Shown here piece after piece: positions 37,920-48,547 of a stretch of 64,000 nt of DNA. This DNA comes from Chroococcus sp. CMT-3BRIN-NPC107. Lineage in GTDB: Bacteria; Cyanobacteriota; Cyanobacteriia; Cyanobacteriales; Chroococcidiopsidaceae. The stretch covers positions 16,029 through 80,028 of the forward strand of contig JAHHGY010000007.1 of NCBI GenBank assembly GCA_019359635.1. Direction: 5' to 3'. Below the pieces are notes generated by a model. The model was not told where the DNA came from. It worked only from the letters and a program-made list of their open reading frames with translations, and did no database searches. Each line of letters begins with the position of its first letter. The first letter of the stretch is position 1. A program made the position numbers and the translations under genes.

Positions 37920-38999
37920 TTAATCTCCCAAACAAATACCCAAACCACGAGCGGTTCTAACCAATGTACCGTTAGAATCGACAGCGCGGTATTGGGCGAT
38001 CGCTTCGGTAATGGGGACGCTGACAACTTGACGATTTTGCCAAGTTACCATGCGATCATATTTTTGCTCGGCAATTAAATCGACGGCAGCTACTCCAAAA
38101 GCTGCGGCTATCAAACGTTCTAAGGGTGAAGGAGTCCCGCCCCGTTGAATATGACCTAAAACTGTAACTCGCGTTTCTGCGCCGCTACAATGGCATATTT
38201 GATCGGCTAAATACTGCCCAATACCACCGTAGCGAGATTGACCTAAACGATTAGTATTCATTACTGATTCGCCAGTTTCGGTACGCACGGCTTCGGAAAC
38301 TATGACTAAACAGTAATTTTTCCCTTTTTCTTGACGCTCTTTGATTTTGAGACAAATTTGTTCGACAGTGTAAGGAATTTCTGGAATTAAGATGACATCA
38401 GCGCCGCCAGCTATTCCTGCACTAATAGCAATATGTCCCGCATCCCGTCCCATGACTTCTAAAATCATTACCCGGCTGTGGCTAGCGGCGGTAAAATGCA
38501 AGCGATCTAAGGCTTCAGTTGCAGTATTTACCGCCGTATCAAACCCAATAGAATGCTCGGTAATGCCGACATCGTTATCAATAGTTTTGGGTATAGCAAC
38601 CATATTGATATTACCTTGCTGCGCTAAACGGCGCAAAATTGCTGCACTGCCATCGCCACCAATAACGATTAACGCTTCTAAGTCTAGTTGGTGGTAGTTA
38701 GCAATAATTTCCTCCGAGCGATCGCCCAAGCTCCCATCCGGCATAGGATAAGCAAAGGGATCGCCTTTATTTGTAGTACCTAAAACAGTTCCACCTGCCG
38801 TTAGTAAAGCATCCATTTTTTCAATTTCTAAAGGCATTACTAGCGGCGGATTAGTAAGCAAACCAAGGGTAGCTTGACGAATTCCCAACACTTCCCAATC
38901 GTAAGTTCCTGTAGCTCTATACACTACTGCTCGAATTGCTGCGTTTAAACCCGCACAATCTCCGCCGCTAGTCAAAATTCCAATCCGCTTACGTCCCAT
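37920..38999 (-). CDS. pfkA: 6-phosphofructokinase
   Basis: A 359-residue group A phosphofructokinase, committing fructose-6-phosphate to glycolysis. The N-terminus GILTSGGDCAGLNAAIRAVV, the GGDGS site (Gly in the ATP-type position) and the catalytic TIDND are visible. The residue before TIDND is Lys (PKTIDND) where E. coli PfkA has Gly; Lys is typical of the PPi-dependent group, so this is the mixed type, with the GGDGS Gly favouring ATP use. The first-loop GGDCAGLNA is common in cyanobacterial enzymes. Confidence 0.93.
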   Translation of the reverse strand: MGRKRIGILTSGGDCAGLNAAIRAVVYRATGTYDWEVLGIRQATLGLLTNPPLVMPLEIEKMDALLTAGGTVLGTTNKGDPFAYPMPDGSLGDRSEEIIANYHQLDLEALIVIGGDGSAAILRRLAQQGNINMVAIPKTIDNDVGITEHSIGFDTAVNTATEALDRLHFTAASHSRVMILEVMGRDAGHIAISAGIAGGADVILIPEIPYTVEQICLKIKERQEKGKNYCLVIVSEAVRTETGESVMNTNRLGQSRYGGIGQYLADQICHCSGAETRVTVLGHIQRGGTPSPLERLIAAAFGVAAVDLIAEQKYDRMVTWQNRQVVSVPITEAIAQYRAVDSNGTLVRTARGLGICLGD

Positions 39000-39105
39000 C
39001 TAGATATTTTTTAGTTAACAGCAGTAGATTAAACTGAAATATGCGCTAGTTGTGGGAAATTGCAACTTTTATTTAGCTTCTCAATAATTGCCTCGATAAA
39101 AAAGT

Positions 39106-40080
39106 ATGCCAGAAATTAATATTGATTCCCAAACACCTAACGAAATAGACTTGTTAGGGATAGCAACTATTCCCCAAGCCCCCCCCGGTTTTAAGTCGGG
39201 TTTTATTGGCATTATTGGTCGCCCAAATGTCGGTAAATCAACGCTGATGAATTATTTAGTCGGGCAAAAAATCGCCATCACTTCCCCTGTGGCGCAAACT
39301 ACACGCAATCGCTTACGGGGAATTTTAACTACTCCTGAAGCCCAATTAATTTTTGTCGATACTCCAGGAATTCATAAACCTCACCATCAATTAGGGGAAG
39401 TGTTGGTGCAAAATGCCAGAATTGCCATTGATTCTGTTGATGTAGTGCTATTCGTGGTGGATGGAGGGGTAGAAGCTGGAGGAGGCGATCGCTATATTGT
39501 CGATATACTTAGTCCAAGCCAAACTCCAGTTATTTTAGGCATCAATAAAATTGACAGCCAAACAGCCGATGATGCTCAAATGTTAGATACTACTTATGCG
39601 CGACTTGCAGAGACTAACAACTGGAAAATGGTTAAGTTTTCGGCTTTAACTGGCGAAGGTCTAGCAGACTTGCAGCAGTTGTTAATTGAAAAACTTGAAT
39701 CGGGTCCTTATTATTACCCACCGGATTTAGTCACCGACCAGCCAGAGCGGTTTATTATGGGGGAACTGATCCGCGAACAGATTTTGCTGCTAACTCGTGA
39801 AGAAGTGCCGCACTCTGTGGCGATCGCTATTGAAAAAGTTGAAGAAGCACCAACTATTACTCGTGTGTTTGCGGCGATAAATATCGAGCGCGATTCTCAA
39901 AAAGGTATACTAATCGGCAAAGGTGGGAGTATGCTTAAAGCCATTGGTAGCGCGGCACGGGAGCAAATTCAAAAATTGATTGCTGGTAAAGTGCATCTAG
40001 AATTATTTGTTAAAGTTCAACCTAAATGGCGGCAATCGCGGACTCGGTTGGCAGAATTAGGCTATCGGGTAGAGGAGTAA
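39106..40080 (+). CDS. era: GTPase Era
   Basis: A 324-residue ribosome-assembly GTPase that acts on the 16S rRNA 3' end. The G domain shows GRPNVGKSTLMNYLVGQKIAITSPVAQTTR, DTPGIHKPHH and NKID; the C-terminal KH domain carries GKGGSMLKAIGSAAREQIQKL. An N-terminal extension of about 30 residues (INIDSQTPNEIDLLGIATIPQ) precedes the P-loop. Confidence 0.95.
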   Translation: MPEINIDSQTPNEIDLLGIATIPQAPPGFKSGFIGIIGRPNVGKSTLMNYLVGQKIAITSPVAQTTRNRLRGILTTPEAQLIFVDTPGIHKPHHQLGEVLVQNARIAIDSVDVVLFVVDGGVEAGGGDRYIVDILSPSQTPVILGINKIDSQTADDAQMLDTTYARLAETNNWKMVKFSALTGEGLADLQQLLIEKLESGPYYYPPDLVTDQPERFIMGELIREQILLLTREEVPHSVAIAIEKVEEAPTITRVFAAINIERDSQKGILIGKGGSMLKAIGSAAREQIQKLIAGKVHLELFVKVQPKWRQSRTRLAELGYRVEE

Positions 40081-40092
40081 GTTACCACCGCG

Positions 40093-42399
40093 TTACCACT
40101 GCGGTTTAGAAATAATTAATTCCTCTGCAGCTTGACTGGGCAATGGTCGGGAGAAGAAGTATCCTTGCCCGTAGGCGCAATTAAGTTCTCTAAGACGGGC
40201 CAGTTGCTCCGCCGTTTCGATCCCTTCGGCGATCGCGCTCATGCCAAGTTTTTGGGCAAGAGTCAAAATAGTTTCGGTAATTTCTAAGTTACCTTTACTA
40301 ATACCTATTTTGCTGACAAACGAACGATCGATCTTCAATTCGTCAATGGGAAAACGGTGCAGACGACTTAAGGATGAATATCCTGTACCAAAGTCGTCAA
40401 TAGATAACTGGACTCCCAAAGCTTTAACTTGCAAAAGCGTAGCAATTGTTAATTCGTCATTTTCTGCTAAAACGTTTTCGGTAATCTCCAACTTAAGACT
40501 AAGAGCATCTAGGCTTGTATCGGTCAAAATTTGACTAATTTGCTGGCTTAAATTAGGTTGAGAAAACAATTTGTTACCCATATTTGTACTAATTAATTAG
40601 GGGTGGGTTAGTAGGAATTTCTGCTTGCCATTGTTGCATTTGGCGGCAAGCTTCACGCATTACCCACTGGTCGATGGCGTTAAGCAGCCCAGTTTCTTCG
40701 GCTAAAACTATAAATTTAGCAGGAGCAAGGATACCCTGTTGGGGATGTTGCCAGCGCATAAAGCCTCAAAACCAGAAAGTCTCCCCGTTGCTAACGACAC
40801 GAGGGGTTGATAATAAACCAAAAACTCTTGACGTTCGATCGCTCGACGTAGTTCTGTTTCCAACTGCAAACGGGCAACGGCTCTAGCGTGCATGGTAGTA
40901 TTAAATATCTCGTAGCGCGTCTTCAATTGCTTGGCACGATACATAGCAATATCCGCATCGCGGAGAATATCACCAGGCAAGAGATATTCTCTGACGCTTA
41001 AAGCAATGCCAATACTAGCAGTAGCGAATACTTCTTGTCCTTCAAGCTCAAAAGGTAAAGCTAATGCTGCCTGGATACGTTCGGCAACGCGAATTGGATC
41101 GCTGACATCGGTAAGACTCTCTAGTAGGATTGTAAATTCGTCTCCTCCTAAACGGGCAATGGTATCGCTAGGGCGAAGGCAAGTTTCTAGTTTACGGGCA
41201 AGGGCAATTAGTAAGCGATCGCCAAAGGTGTGTCCGAGGCTATCATTAATAACTTTGAACTGATCTAAGTCAACAAAAAGTACCGCATATAAATTATCAG
41301 GAAATTGTTTGCCATGCTTAAAGGCTTGTTCTAGGCGTTCGCTAAATAAGGCTCGATTGGGTAAACTTGTCAACGCATCGTAGAAAGCCCTGTAATTTAA
41401 CTGTGCAGCAAAATCTCGTAAGGCTTTTTCCGTTTGTCGGCGATTGCTTGCTATCCCACCTAATAGCAAGCAGGTCAGCGTAATTGCCATCAAGCCAAAT
41501 TGCAAGGCGACCACGTTAGATTGACCGAAGGTGGTGGCACGTACCAAAAATGCTACAGCAAAGTTGATAAACAAGACTGCCCCTGTCGCCCGCTCAAAAC
41601 CATGCTGTAAAGCAATCCAGATCGAGGGTAAGAAGACGAAATAGGTATAGTCCAAGCTATTCCCCGGACGAGAACTATAAGCAATCCAAATCCCTAAGCT
41701 TAGGGCTAAACCCTCTACCAGAAATAAGGGAAGTTCTCGGCGGGCAGGCAACATTTTATGCTCCTTGGCTGGCGCTTCATTTTCAGCAATCGCCCAAATC
41801 CACGGCAGCTTGCGGAGCGCAACTAGCAAAAACGGCGCAAGCATAGCAATACCTGTGGCATCTCCAGCCCAATAATGCAAGGTAGAGGTCAAATATTTAG
41901 ACCAAGGTATAATCTGAAAGTAAGTAAAACTTGCTGCTTGAAGCGATGAAACAATCAATGGTGCAATTAACGCCGCGATCGCTAAAAACCAACTTACATC
42001 CCGCAGTTGCCGCAAACGAGGATTGATTCGCAGTTTGTACAATAGCAGGATGCAGGCTCCGCTATACCCCAGTGTTGTAACTAAATTAAAAACTAGCAAC
42101 GTATCCCAACTGAGGTTACGTCCAGTAACAAAAGAATTATGGACAAATGTATTTAAGAATAAGGCGGGGCTATATTGCCAGCCAAAGGTAAGGATGAGAA
42201 CGATATCGAGGGCTGAAGGTGGATACCAAATAGAGATTTCCGGCGCTGTTTCAAATTGTAGTGCTAGTATATCTAGCATCGCCCAGGCAACTAGATAAAT
42301 TGTCACTATCCAGATGTATCGCACTAATAACGGAGTGCGCCGCCAATATTTGAACAGTATCTGTGAAACTTGCCCGTCCCCTCCGCAGCCTCCAGTCAT
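40093..42399 (-). pseudogene. MASE1-GGDEF-EAL cyclic-di-GMP protein, EAL domain broken by two frameshifts
   Basis: The 563-residue upstream frame has an eight-helix MASE1 sensor region (YIWIVTIYLVAWAMLDIL onward) and a diguanylate cyclase domain with RLGGDEFTILLES. It then enters an EAL domain (FLVYYQPLVSLATGRLSGFEAL) and is lost at about 40758-40761, where one A is missing (EAL-MRWQHP restored by inserting A). The EAL sequence then runs in another frame (FIVLAEETGLLNAIDQWVMREAC) until a 4-base TAAT-type duplication near 40590-40599 shifts frame again, and the last 162 residues (ENVLAENDEL, IDDFGTGYSS, IDRSFV, AEGIET) are open. The GGDEF part may still work; the phosphodiesterase is broken. 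Confidence 0.85.
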
Positions 42400-42563
42400 A
42401 TTGATACCTGTATAGATAGTAGATTATGTTGTCATTACTAGCAATAGCAGTTCTAACTTATACTAAAGATATTAACTGACTACTGTAAGCCTAAAGTGAG
42501 AACTACATTTGGGATTCAAATGGAGGGCAGTGGGAGAGGAGGTTTTTTGCTCTTAATCAGTTT

Positions 42564-44879
42564 TTAGCTCGTACAGGAAGTTAGTGCGATCGCATTATGA
42601 GGAAATTGGCGCTTTAATGCTGGAAAAACTGGAGTTGGCGCTCGATTATCTAAGCTATTGGGTTTACTCCAAATGAAAGGCGCTTTTTGTGCCGCAGACA
42701 TCCATAGTAAGCGTTTGGCTCTAGTCATGGCGACATAAAGCAAGCGATATTCCTCGGCGGTTTTTAGATGTTTGGCTTCTTCCCAAGCTTGAGCAATATC
42801 TGGTAAAGATGATTGTCCGTGAAGATGAGCGCGGATTTGAGCGCGGGCGACTTCAGATAAGCTAAACTCACCTAAAAAATGAGTCTGCGGTGGAACCCAA
42901 AAGCTACCAGGAATAATATTTTCATGCAAAAACGGGATAAAAACATAATCCCAATCAAGCCCTTTAGCTTTGTGCATGGTAATAATTGTGAGTTGACCGG
43001 GGAGAGTAAAACGCCCTTCGGCGTTATCAGTTTCTACGGGTTCAAACCTTTCTGAACTTACAATTTCAACTAATACCGTCAGCATAGCCGAGAGGGAACT
43101 ATTACCCGCCGTTTGTTGGGCCACTCTTTCAGCTAATTTATCGGCGGTTGCAAGTTCGGCCCCGTCGTAGTTTAAAGTCAAAGCTAAAAAGGAAATTAGT
43201 TGATAGGGCGGTAATTCTAAACGAGCGCGGAGTAATTGACGGCATAAATTACGCGGTTTAATGGCGGCTTCTTTGGCGGGTGGATCGAGGGGAGACGGAT
43301 ATATAAACTGTTCGGGAAGTAAAGCTAAAGCATTAAGGTCTTGACGATCGATTAGCTGACGTTGGACTAGGACGGCTAAGGCGGCTTTGAGATAGTCAGG
43401 GGAGTGGGGACGGTCGAGAAACTGCAACCATGCTAGAATCTCCGCCGGAACGTGAGAGCGGCGATCGCTCTCCGATACTTCATATACACTAATGTCATGC
43501 TCTTGACATAAAGGTGTAAGTTTTTCTGCTAACCATTGACCTTGTTTATTTTCTCTAACTAAAATCGCGCAAGAACGATCGCGGTTTTCTGTGAATAAAT
43601 TAATGATGCGATCGCCAATTAAACTAGCTGTATGGTGAATGTCTCGCGGTGTGTAAAGTTCTAAACCTTTACCCCCAGGAGCGGGATTAGCTTCGGGTTG
43701 CGGATCGTCAGCATCTACAGGGTGAATTTTTTGGACTCGAAAGGGAGCTTTATTGCTTTTATAAGTACGATTTACCCATTCCAAAGTAAAGTTAGCCGCA
43801 TCAATAATAATTTTGCTACTGCGTCCGGCGCGATCCATTGTTGCTAGTTGTCCCTGGAAGTCGCATTGTTCGCAAAATTGACGAAAATAGATCGGATCTG
43901 CGGGCGTAAAGGTAGAATTTATCGCCTGATTGGGATCGCCGACGCGAACTAAATTGGTTGAATCATGAGAATTAATTGCCAGAATTTTAAGCAACTTAGA
44001 TTGTAGTTGGCTGGAGTCTTGAGCCTCATCTTCAAACACTGCAAAAACTTGATTTTGCTCAATTTGGCGAGCGCTATCGTTTTCTAACACCCGCAGAGCG
44101 CCTAAAATCATGTCGTCGTAGTCAATCAAGTCGCGCGACTTCATAATTGCTTGATACTGTTCGTACAATTCCGAAGCCACTTCTAAAATGTCGTACTCAT
44201 CATCGGATTGACTGCTAAGAAGTCTCAATTGGGCGGGTAAAATTCCTGAACTTTTAGCTTCATGAATAACACTATGAGCTAAAGCTGGTAAAACTTCAGT
44301 ACGCAACACCGATTGACGGCGCAAACGCTCGGTTTCTTCCCCGTCAAATTGCCGCCCTTGTAGTAATTTAGAATAAGACCCTGGGTGACTTGCAATCCAT
44401 TGTTCTACACAAGTACGAAGCAGGCGATGACTTTGATTGGGAGTAATTAAAGTAGAGTTATCTAGCTGTAACCCCGACAAATCGGGGTAACGACTGGCAA
44501 TATTTAACGCTAAACCGTGTAGAGTATGGACGCTAAAACCTGTAGGTGGTAAAGATAGTTTTTTTTGCAGATAGTGGCGAATTTTGGCTTTAATATTTGC
44601 TGCGGCCGATCGCGTAAAAGTAACGACAATTAATTGATAGCGGGGGTGAAGTCCGTAACGAGCAATTGCAACGGCGGCGGCTGCTGCCATTCCAGTTGAT
44701 TTTCCTGCACCAGGGACGGCGGAAACTGCCATTTCTCCACCAAGCCATTGTGCCATTTGCTGTTGTCCGGGGCGAAGGCTTTGTTCAATTTGGTTGCAAG
44801 CTTCTTGCCGGAGGGTAGATAATTGGTTGTCAATATAATCCTTAGCGCGAGTTCTCAGAGATTCTGACTCATGGTTCAT
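42564..44879 (-). CDS. UvrD/Rep-family ATP-dependent DNA helicase
   Basis: A 771-residue superfamily 1A helicase. Walker A is AVPGAGKSTG, motif Ia follows (LIVVTFTRSAAANIKAKI), motif II is the variant FEDEAQDSS, motif III/IV has VGDPNQAIN, motif V TMHKAKGLDWDYVFIP and motif VI LYVAMTRAKRLLW. Such enzymes unwind DNA in repair or replication restart. The specific role (PcrA, Rep or another paralogue) is not clear. Confidence 0.87.
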   Translation of the reverse strand: MNHESESLRTRAKDYIDNQLSTLRQEACNQIEQSLRPGQQQMAQWLGGEMAVSAVPGAGKSTGMAAAAAVAIARYGLHPRYQLIVVTFTRSAAANIKAKIRHYLQKKLSLPPTGFSVHTLHGLALNIASRYPDLSGLQLDNSTLITPNQSHRLLRTCVEQWIASHPGSYSKLLQGRQFDGEETERLRRQSVLRTEVLPALAHSVIHEAKSSGILPAQLRLLSSQSDDEYDILEVASELYEQYQAIMKSRDLIDYDDMILGALRVLENDSARQIEQNQVFAVFEDEAQDSSQLQSKLLKILAINSHDSTNLVRVGDPNQAINSTFTPADPIYFRQFCEQCDFQGQLATMDRAGRSSKIIIDAANFTLEWVNRTYKSNKAPFRVQKIHPVDADDPQPEANPAPGGKGLELYTPRDIHHTASLIGDRIINLFTENRDRSCAILVRENKQGQWLAEKLTPLCQEHDISVYEVSESDRRSHVPAEILAWLQFLDRPHSPDYLKAALAVLVQRQLIDRQDLNALALLPEQFIYPSPLDPPAKEAAIKPRNLCRQLLRARLELPPYQLISFLALTLNYDGAELATADKLAERVAQQTAGNSSLSAMLTVLVEIVSSERFEPVETDNAEGRFTLPGQLTIITMHKAKGLDWDYVFIPFLHENIIPGSFWVPPQTHFLGEFSLSEVARAQIRAHLHGQSSLPDIAQAWEEAKHLKTAEEYRLLYVAMTRAKRLLWMSAAQKAPFIWSKPNSLDNRAPTPVFPALKRQFPHNAIALTSCTS

Positions 44880-44939
44880 AGAAGTTTGCTTGGTGTTTCA
44901 AGTTACCTATAGCAATCCTAAATCAATTGCAAACTTGTG

Positions 44940-44961
44940 GGGGCGTAAGGCATTGCGCCCC
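44940..44961. repeat. Short inverted repeat between ndhD and the helicase gene
   Basis: GGGGCG ... CGCCCC (44940-44945 and 44956-44961) with further partial pairing inside the 10-nt loop. Sequences of this kind (GGGGCG-AAGGC-CGCCCC) recur between genes in cyanobacteria. It may end ndhD transcripts. Confidence 0.45.
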
Positions 44962-45023
44962 TACAGTTAATGTTTACCAATCCTATAGACCGCTATATAT
45001 TGACGGCAGCAAAATTTGACTTT

Positions 45024-46709
45024 TTACTTAACTATTCCTAAAACCTCTGCTGATTCTACTTGAGCAATTCTTTTAAATGCGACTAATCTATTGGCATAGA
45101 TTCCAGGGTTTGTTTGAGCTATTTGGGTGTAGGATTGACGAACTTGAGCATTAACGGCAACGGTTTTTACATCGTACATTTGCATTGTAAATTTAGGGAA
45201 CAAGCCAATGCCAATAATTAAAACGATAAAACTAGCTGCAATTGATAGTTCGCGCCAACTCGCATCTCTGTAAACCGCTTGAGTGGGAAGAACGCAATCC
45301 GTACCAAAACAAACTTCTTCCTCTGCTTGATCTTGTATCTCAATATCATCAAGATTGCAGTTAAGTTCTGCCCCAGTGCCGTAAAATACCTGTTTCAACA
45401 TTGATAACAGATAAATTGGGGTGAGAATTACGCCAACGGCGGCAAGGAATACTGTCACCGTGCAGAAGGTTGAACTGTAGATATCGCTAGTTGTTACCCC
45501 AACAAATACTAAGATTTCACTAGCAAAACCGCTCATGCCGGGAAGTGCTAAAGATGCCATTGCACTGATTGTAAACAGCGCGAATACCTTGGGCATTACT
45601 TGACCTATGCCAGACATTTGACTCATTGCCATTGTTTGAGTGCGATCGTAAGTTACACCTGCTAAGAAGAATAATACTGAGGCAATCAAACCATGAGAAA
45701 TCATTTGCAGCATCGCACCGTTAATTCCTATATCGGTGAATGATGCAATACCCAACAGTACAAAACCCATGTGAGATACTGAGGAGTAAGCAAGACGACG
45801 TTTCATGTTTGTCTGGGCAAAAGAGTTTAACGCGCCGTAGATAATGTTAACTACACCTAAAATTGCCAGTAACGGCGCAAAGTAAATATGAGCGGCAGGG
45901 AGAAGTTCTAAATTTAGGCGAATTAATCCGTAACCGCCCATTTTTAGGAGTACGCCTGCTAGTACCATTGATACAGGTGTAGACGCTTCTCCATGAGCAT
46001 CGGGTAGCCAAGTGTGCAACGGAAAAATTGCCAGTTTGACACCAAAAGCAATTACTAATCCTGCGTACAGAAACAGTTCTAAGGCAAGAGGATAATCTTT
46101 GAGGGCGAGTTGGGCGATATCAAAAGTTACATCACTACCCCCAGAGAATGCCATACCTAAAGCAGCTACGAGGATAAAAATAGAAGCTGCGGCAGTATAA
46201 ATAATAAATTTTGTGGCGGCGTAACGACGCTTTTTACCACCCCAAATACTAATAAGTAAATAAACTGGGACGAGTTCGACTTCCCACATGATAAAGAACA
46301 GTAGCAAGTCTTGGGCAACAAAAACTCCAATCTGCGCCGAATATAATAGCAACATCAGCATATAAAAGAGTTTAGGTCTGTGGTCAACTTGCCAAGCTGA
46401 AAAAATCGCTAGGGTTGTTACAAATCCAGCTAAAAGAACTAGAGGTGCTGATAACCCATCGACAGAAACAGCCCAGTTGAGTTTCAATTGAGGCATCCAA
46501 GCATAACTTTCTGCTAGTTGGAAAGTTGCGCTACTGGAGTCGTAGTTCTGCCAAAAGGCGTAGCATATCAAAACCAAATCTGCGATCGCAATACCTACTG
46601 CATACCACCGTACCCGCTTACCGTCTTTGTCAGGTAATACTGGAATTAGTAAAGCAGCTATAGCAGGTAGCAAAATTATTGTAGTTAGCCAAGGAAATTG
46701 TGCTGCCAT
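45024..46709 (-). CDS. ndhD: NAD(P)H dehydrogenase subunit NdhD (NDH-1 chain 4)
   Basis: A 561-residue membrane subunit of the photosynthetic complex I (NDH-1), one of its antiporter-like proton channels. The [56 protein letters not shown] and MGFVLLGI segments are typical; about 14 helices are expected. Overall pattern fits the NdhD1/D2 type, for cyclic electron flow and respiration, rather than the CO2-uptake NdhD3/D4; no cup or ndhF3 gene is near. It has a Cys/Asp-rich loop (about residues 450-475) before the final helix, longer than in most NdhD. Confidence 0.93.
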   Translation of the reverse strand: MAAQFPWLTTIILLPAIAALLIPVLPDKDGKRVRWYAVGIAIADLVLICYAFWQNYDSSSATFQLAESYAWMPQLKLNWAVSVDGLSAPLVLLAGFVTTLAIFSAWQVDHRPKLFYMLMLLLYSAQIGVFVAQDLLLFFIMWEVELVPVYLLISIWGGKKRRYAATKFIIYTAAASIFILVAALGMAFSGGSDVTFDIAQLALKDYPLALELFLYAGLVIAFGVKLAIFPLHTWLPDAHGEASTPVSMVLAGVLLKMGGYGLIRLNLELLPAAHIYFAPLLAILGVVNIIYGALNSFAQTNMKRRLAYSSVSHMGFVLLGIASFTDIGINGAMLQMISHGLIASVLFFLAGVTYDRTQTMAMSQMSGIGQVMPKVFALFTISAMASLALPGMSGFASEILVFVGVTTSDIYSSTFCTVTVFLAAVGVILTPIYLLSMLKQVFYGTGAELNCNLDDIEIQDQAEEEVCFGTDCVLPTQAVYRDASWRELSIAASFIVLIIGIGLFPKFTMQMYDVKTVAVNAQVRQSYTQIAQTNPGIYANRLVAFKRIAQVESAEVLGIVK

Positions 46710-46815
46710 TGCAATTAATGAGTATATTTGCTTATTGTATTCAATGGCACTATCTTACAATATTGTGTAAACAAATATTAATAGATATTTATTTTAGATA
46801 CTACTACTTTAAATA

Positions 46816-48438
46816 ATGGATAATCGCAAATTACATTACTTAGCACTACCTGGTGCGATCGCATTGGGTGCTATTTTGCGGTTAGGAAACTTAGACGGCA
46901 AGTTTCTGTGGCTAGATGAAGTGATTACCGCTATTTTCAGTTTTGGACGCAACTATAATAATGTACCGCTTGAAGTAATTATTTCCTTTCATCAATTACA
47001 GCAAATTTTTGTTTTTCAGCCAGAAGTTGGGTGCGATCGCATTGCTGAAAATCTTGCCCTTCAATCAACTCATCCACCGTTATTTTTTTGCTTGCTGCAT
47101 AACTGGTTTGAGTTGGTTAATCCCCTTTCTCCTAGTTGGGTATGGACTCTACGCGCCTTTGGCGTTTTTTGGGGTGTAAGTGCAATTTCAGCAATTTACT
47201 TACTTAATACTAAAGCTTTTTCCCCATCGGCGGGGCAAAAAGCGGCAATAATGATGGCGGTTTCTCCTTTTGGCGTGTACCTTTCTCAAGAAGCGCGTCA
47301 TTACACTTTGCCTGTATTTTTGATTACCTTAGCATTGCTGGGATTAATCTTAATTCAACAGGATTTCATCTCTAAGCGTCTCAGAGCTTGGGTTTGGGCA
47401 TTTTGGACAATAGTTAATATTATCGGGCTATACGTCCATTATTTTTTCATTCTGGCAATGGTTGCAGAGGTCGTAACTTTATTAGCCGTAATGTACAGAT
47501 ATCGGCGGAATTTACCTCATTATAGTAAACTTTTTTTTACTCTAGCAATATCAGCGATTATTATTAGTTTTATTCCTTGGCTACCTGTCTTAATCGGTCA
47601 TTTTAACCGCCCGGAAACTGACTGGATACCCTCACCTCACAATGTTGCACCACTTTACCAAATCTTTGCTGCTTGGTTACTTTCGATCGCAGCTTTCCCT
47701 GTAGAAAATCAACCCATAGCGATCGCAATTCTATCTGGTTTGGGAATATTAATTTTTGGCGGTTGGGTGCTGTGGCTTAGTTTCAAAGGAATCAAGCAAT
47801 TATGGAAATCGACTAATCTATCAGTTTTTACCCTTGCTAGTTTTACGATTATAGTTTTGCTAGAATTTCTGGCGATCGTTTACTTTTTAGGCAAAGATAT
47901 TACCATTACGCCGCGTTATAACTTTGTTTATTACCCAGCTTTTCTAGCTTTAGTAGCCGCCGGGTTAAATAAGAGTTCAGAGCGTACACAAACTTTTAGC
48001 TTAATTTTCCTTGGTTCATTACTAAGCTGCGTCTTCGTTATTTCTAATTTAGTCTTTCAAAAACCCTATAATCCTCAACAAGTTGCTCAAAACATCAACT
48101 TAGAGCCTTCTATTCCCTTAATTGTTGTCATGGGATATAAGGATTACCAAAATGTAGCATTAGGATTAAGTTTTGCTTTAGGCTTAGAAAAGGTAAGAGA
48201 TGCGGGTGATTTTGTGTTTTTAGAGCGATCGCTTAACAGTTACGAATCTGTATGGCAAAAACTAGCCCTGTTACCGCCTTTAAAAGCCCCTTTACTCAAT
48301 TTATGGGTAGTTGCTCCCGATTTAAGACAGCGAGAATATCCCCCACAGTTGGCGCTTTCTGAGCATTCTTGTCTTATAGATACAAAGCAGCATTATCGCA
48401 TCGGCGTACCTTATCAACTTTATAGATGTAAAAATTAG
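46816..48438 (+). CDS. GT39/ArnT-like membrane glycosyltransferase
   Basis: A 540-residue multi-helix membrane protein. The first periplasmic loop GKFLWLDEVITAIFSFGRN contains the acidic pair characteristic of GT-C enzymes, followed by THPPLFFCLLHNWF, YLLNTKAF and SPFGVYLSQEARHYTL. Such enzymes transfer sugars from polyprenyl-phosphate donors to lipids, proteins or polysaccharides. The acceptor is unknown. It is divergent from ndhD. Confidence 0.78.
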   Translation: MDNRKLHYLALPGAIALGAILRLGNLDGKFLWLDEVITAIFSFGRNYNNVPLEVIISFHQLQQIFVFQPEVGCDRIAENLALQSTHPPLFFCLLHNWFELVNPLSPSWVWTLRAFGVFWGVSAISAIYLLNTKAFSPSAGQKAAIMMAVSPFGVYLSQEARHYTLPVFLITLALLGLILIQQDFISKRLRAWVWAFWTIVNIIGLYVHYFFILAMVAEVVTLLAVMYRYRRNLPHYSKLFFTLAISAIIISFIPWLPVLIGHFNRPETDWIPSPHNVAPLYQIFAAWLLSIAAFPVENQPIAIAILSGLGILIFGGWVLWLSFKGIKQLWKSTNLSVFTLASFTIIVLLEFLAIVYFLGKDITITPRYNFVYYPAFLALVAAGLNKSSERTQTFSLIFLGSLLSCVFVISNLVFQKPYNPQQVAQNINLEPSIPLIVVMGYKDYQNVALGLSFALGLEKVRDAGDFVFLERSLNSYESVWQKLALLPPLKAPLLNLWVVAPDLRQREYPPQLALSEHSCLIDTKQHYRIGVPYQLYRCKN

Positions 48439-48547
48439 GGAACTACACGCCCCCAACTCTGTGGGAACTAGAGTATCTCAAAGTCTCCCAAACTTGGGGA
48501 ATTTAGGGGGCTTTCCTATATTTGTGCAACAAACACTTTTAGTAACT

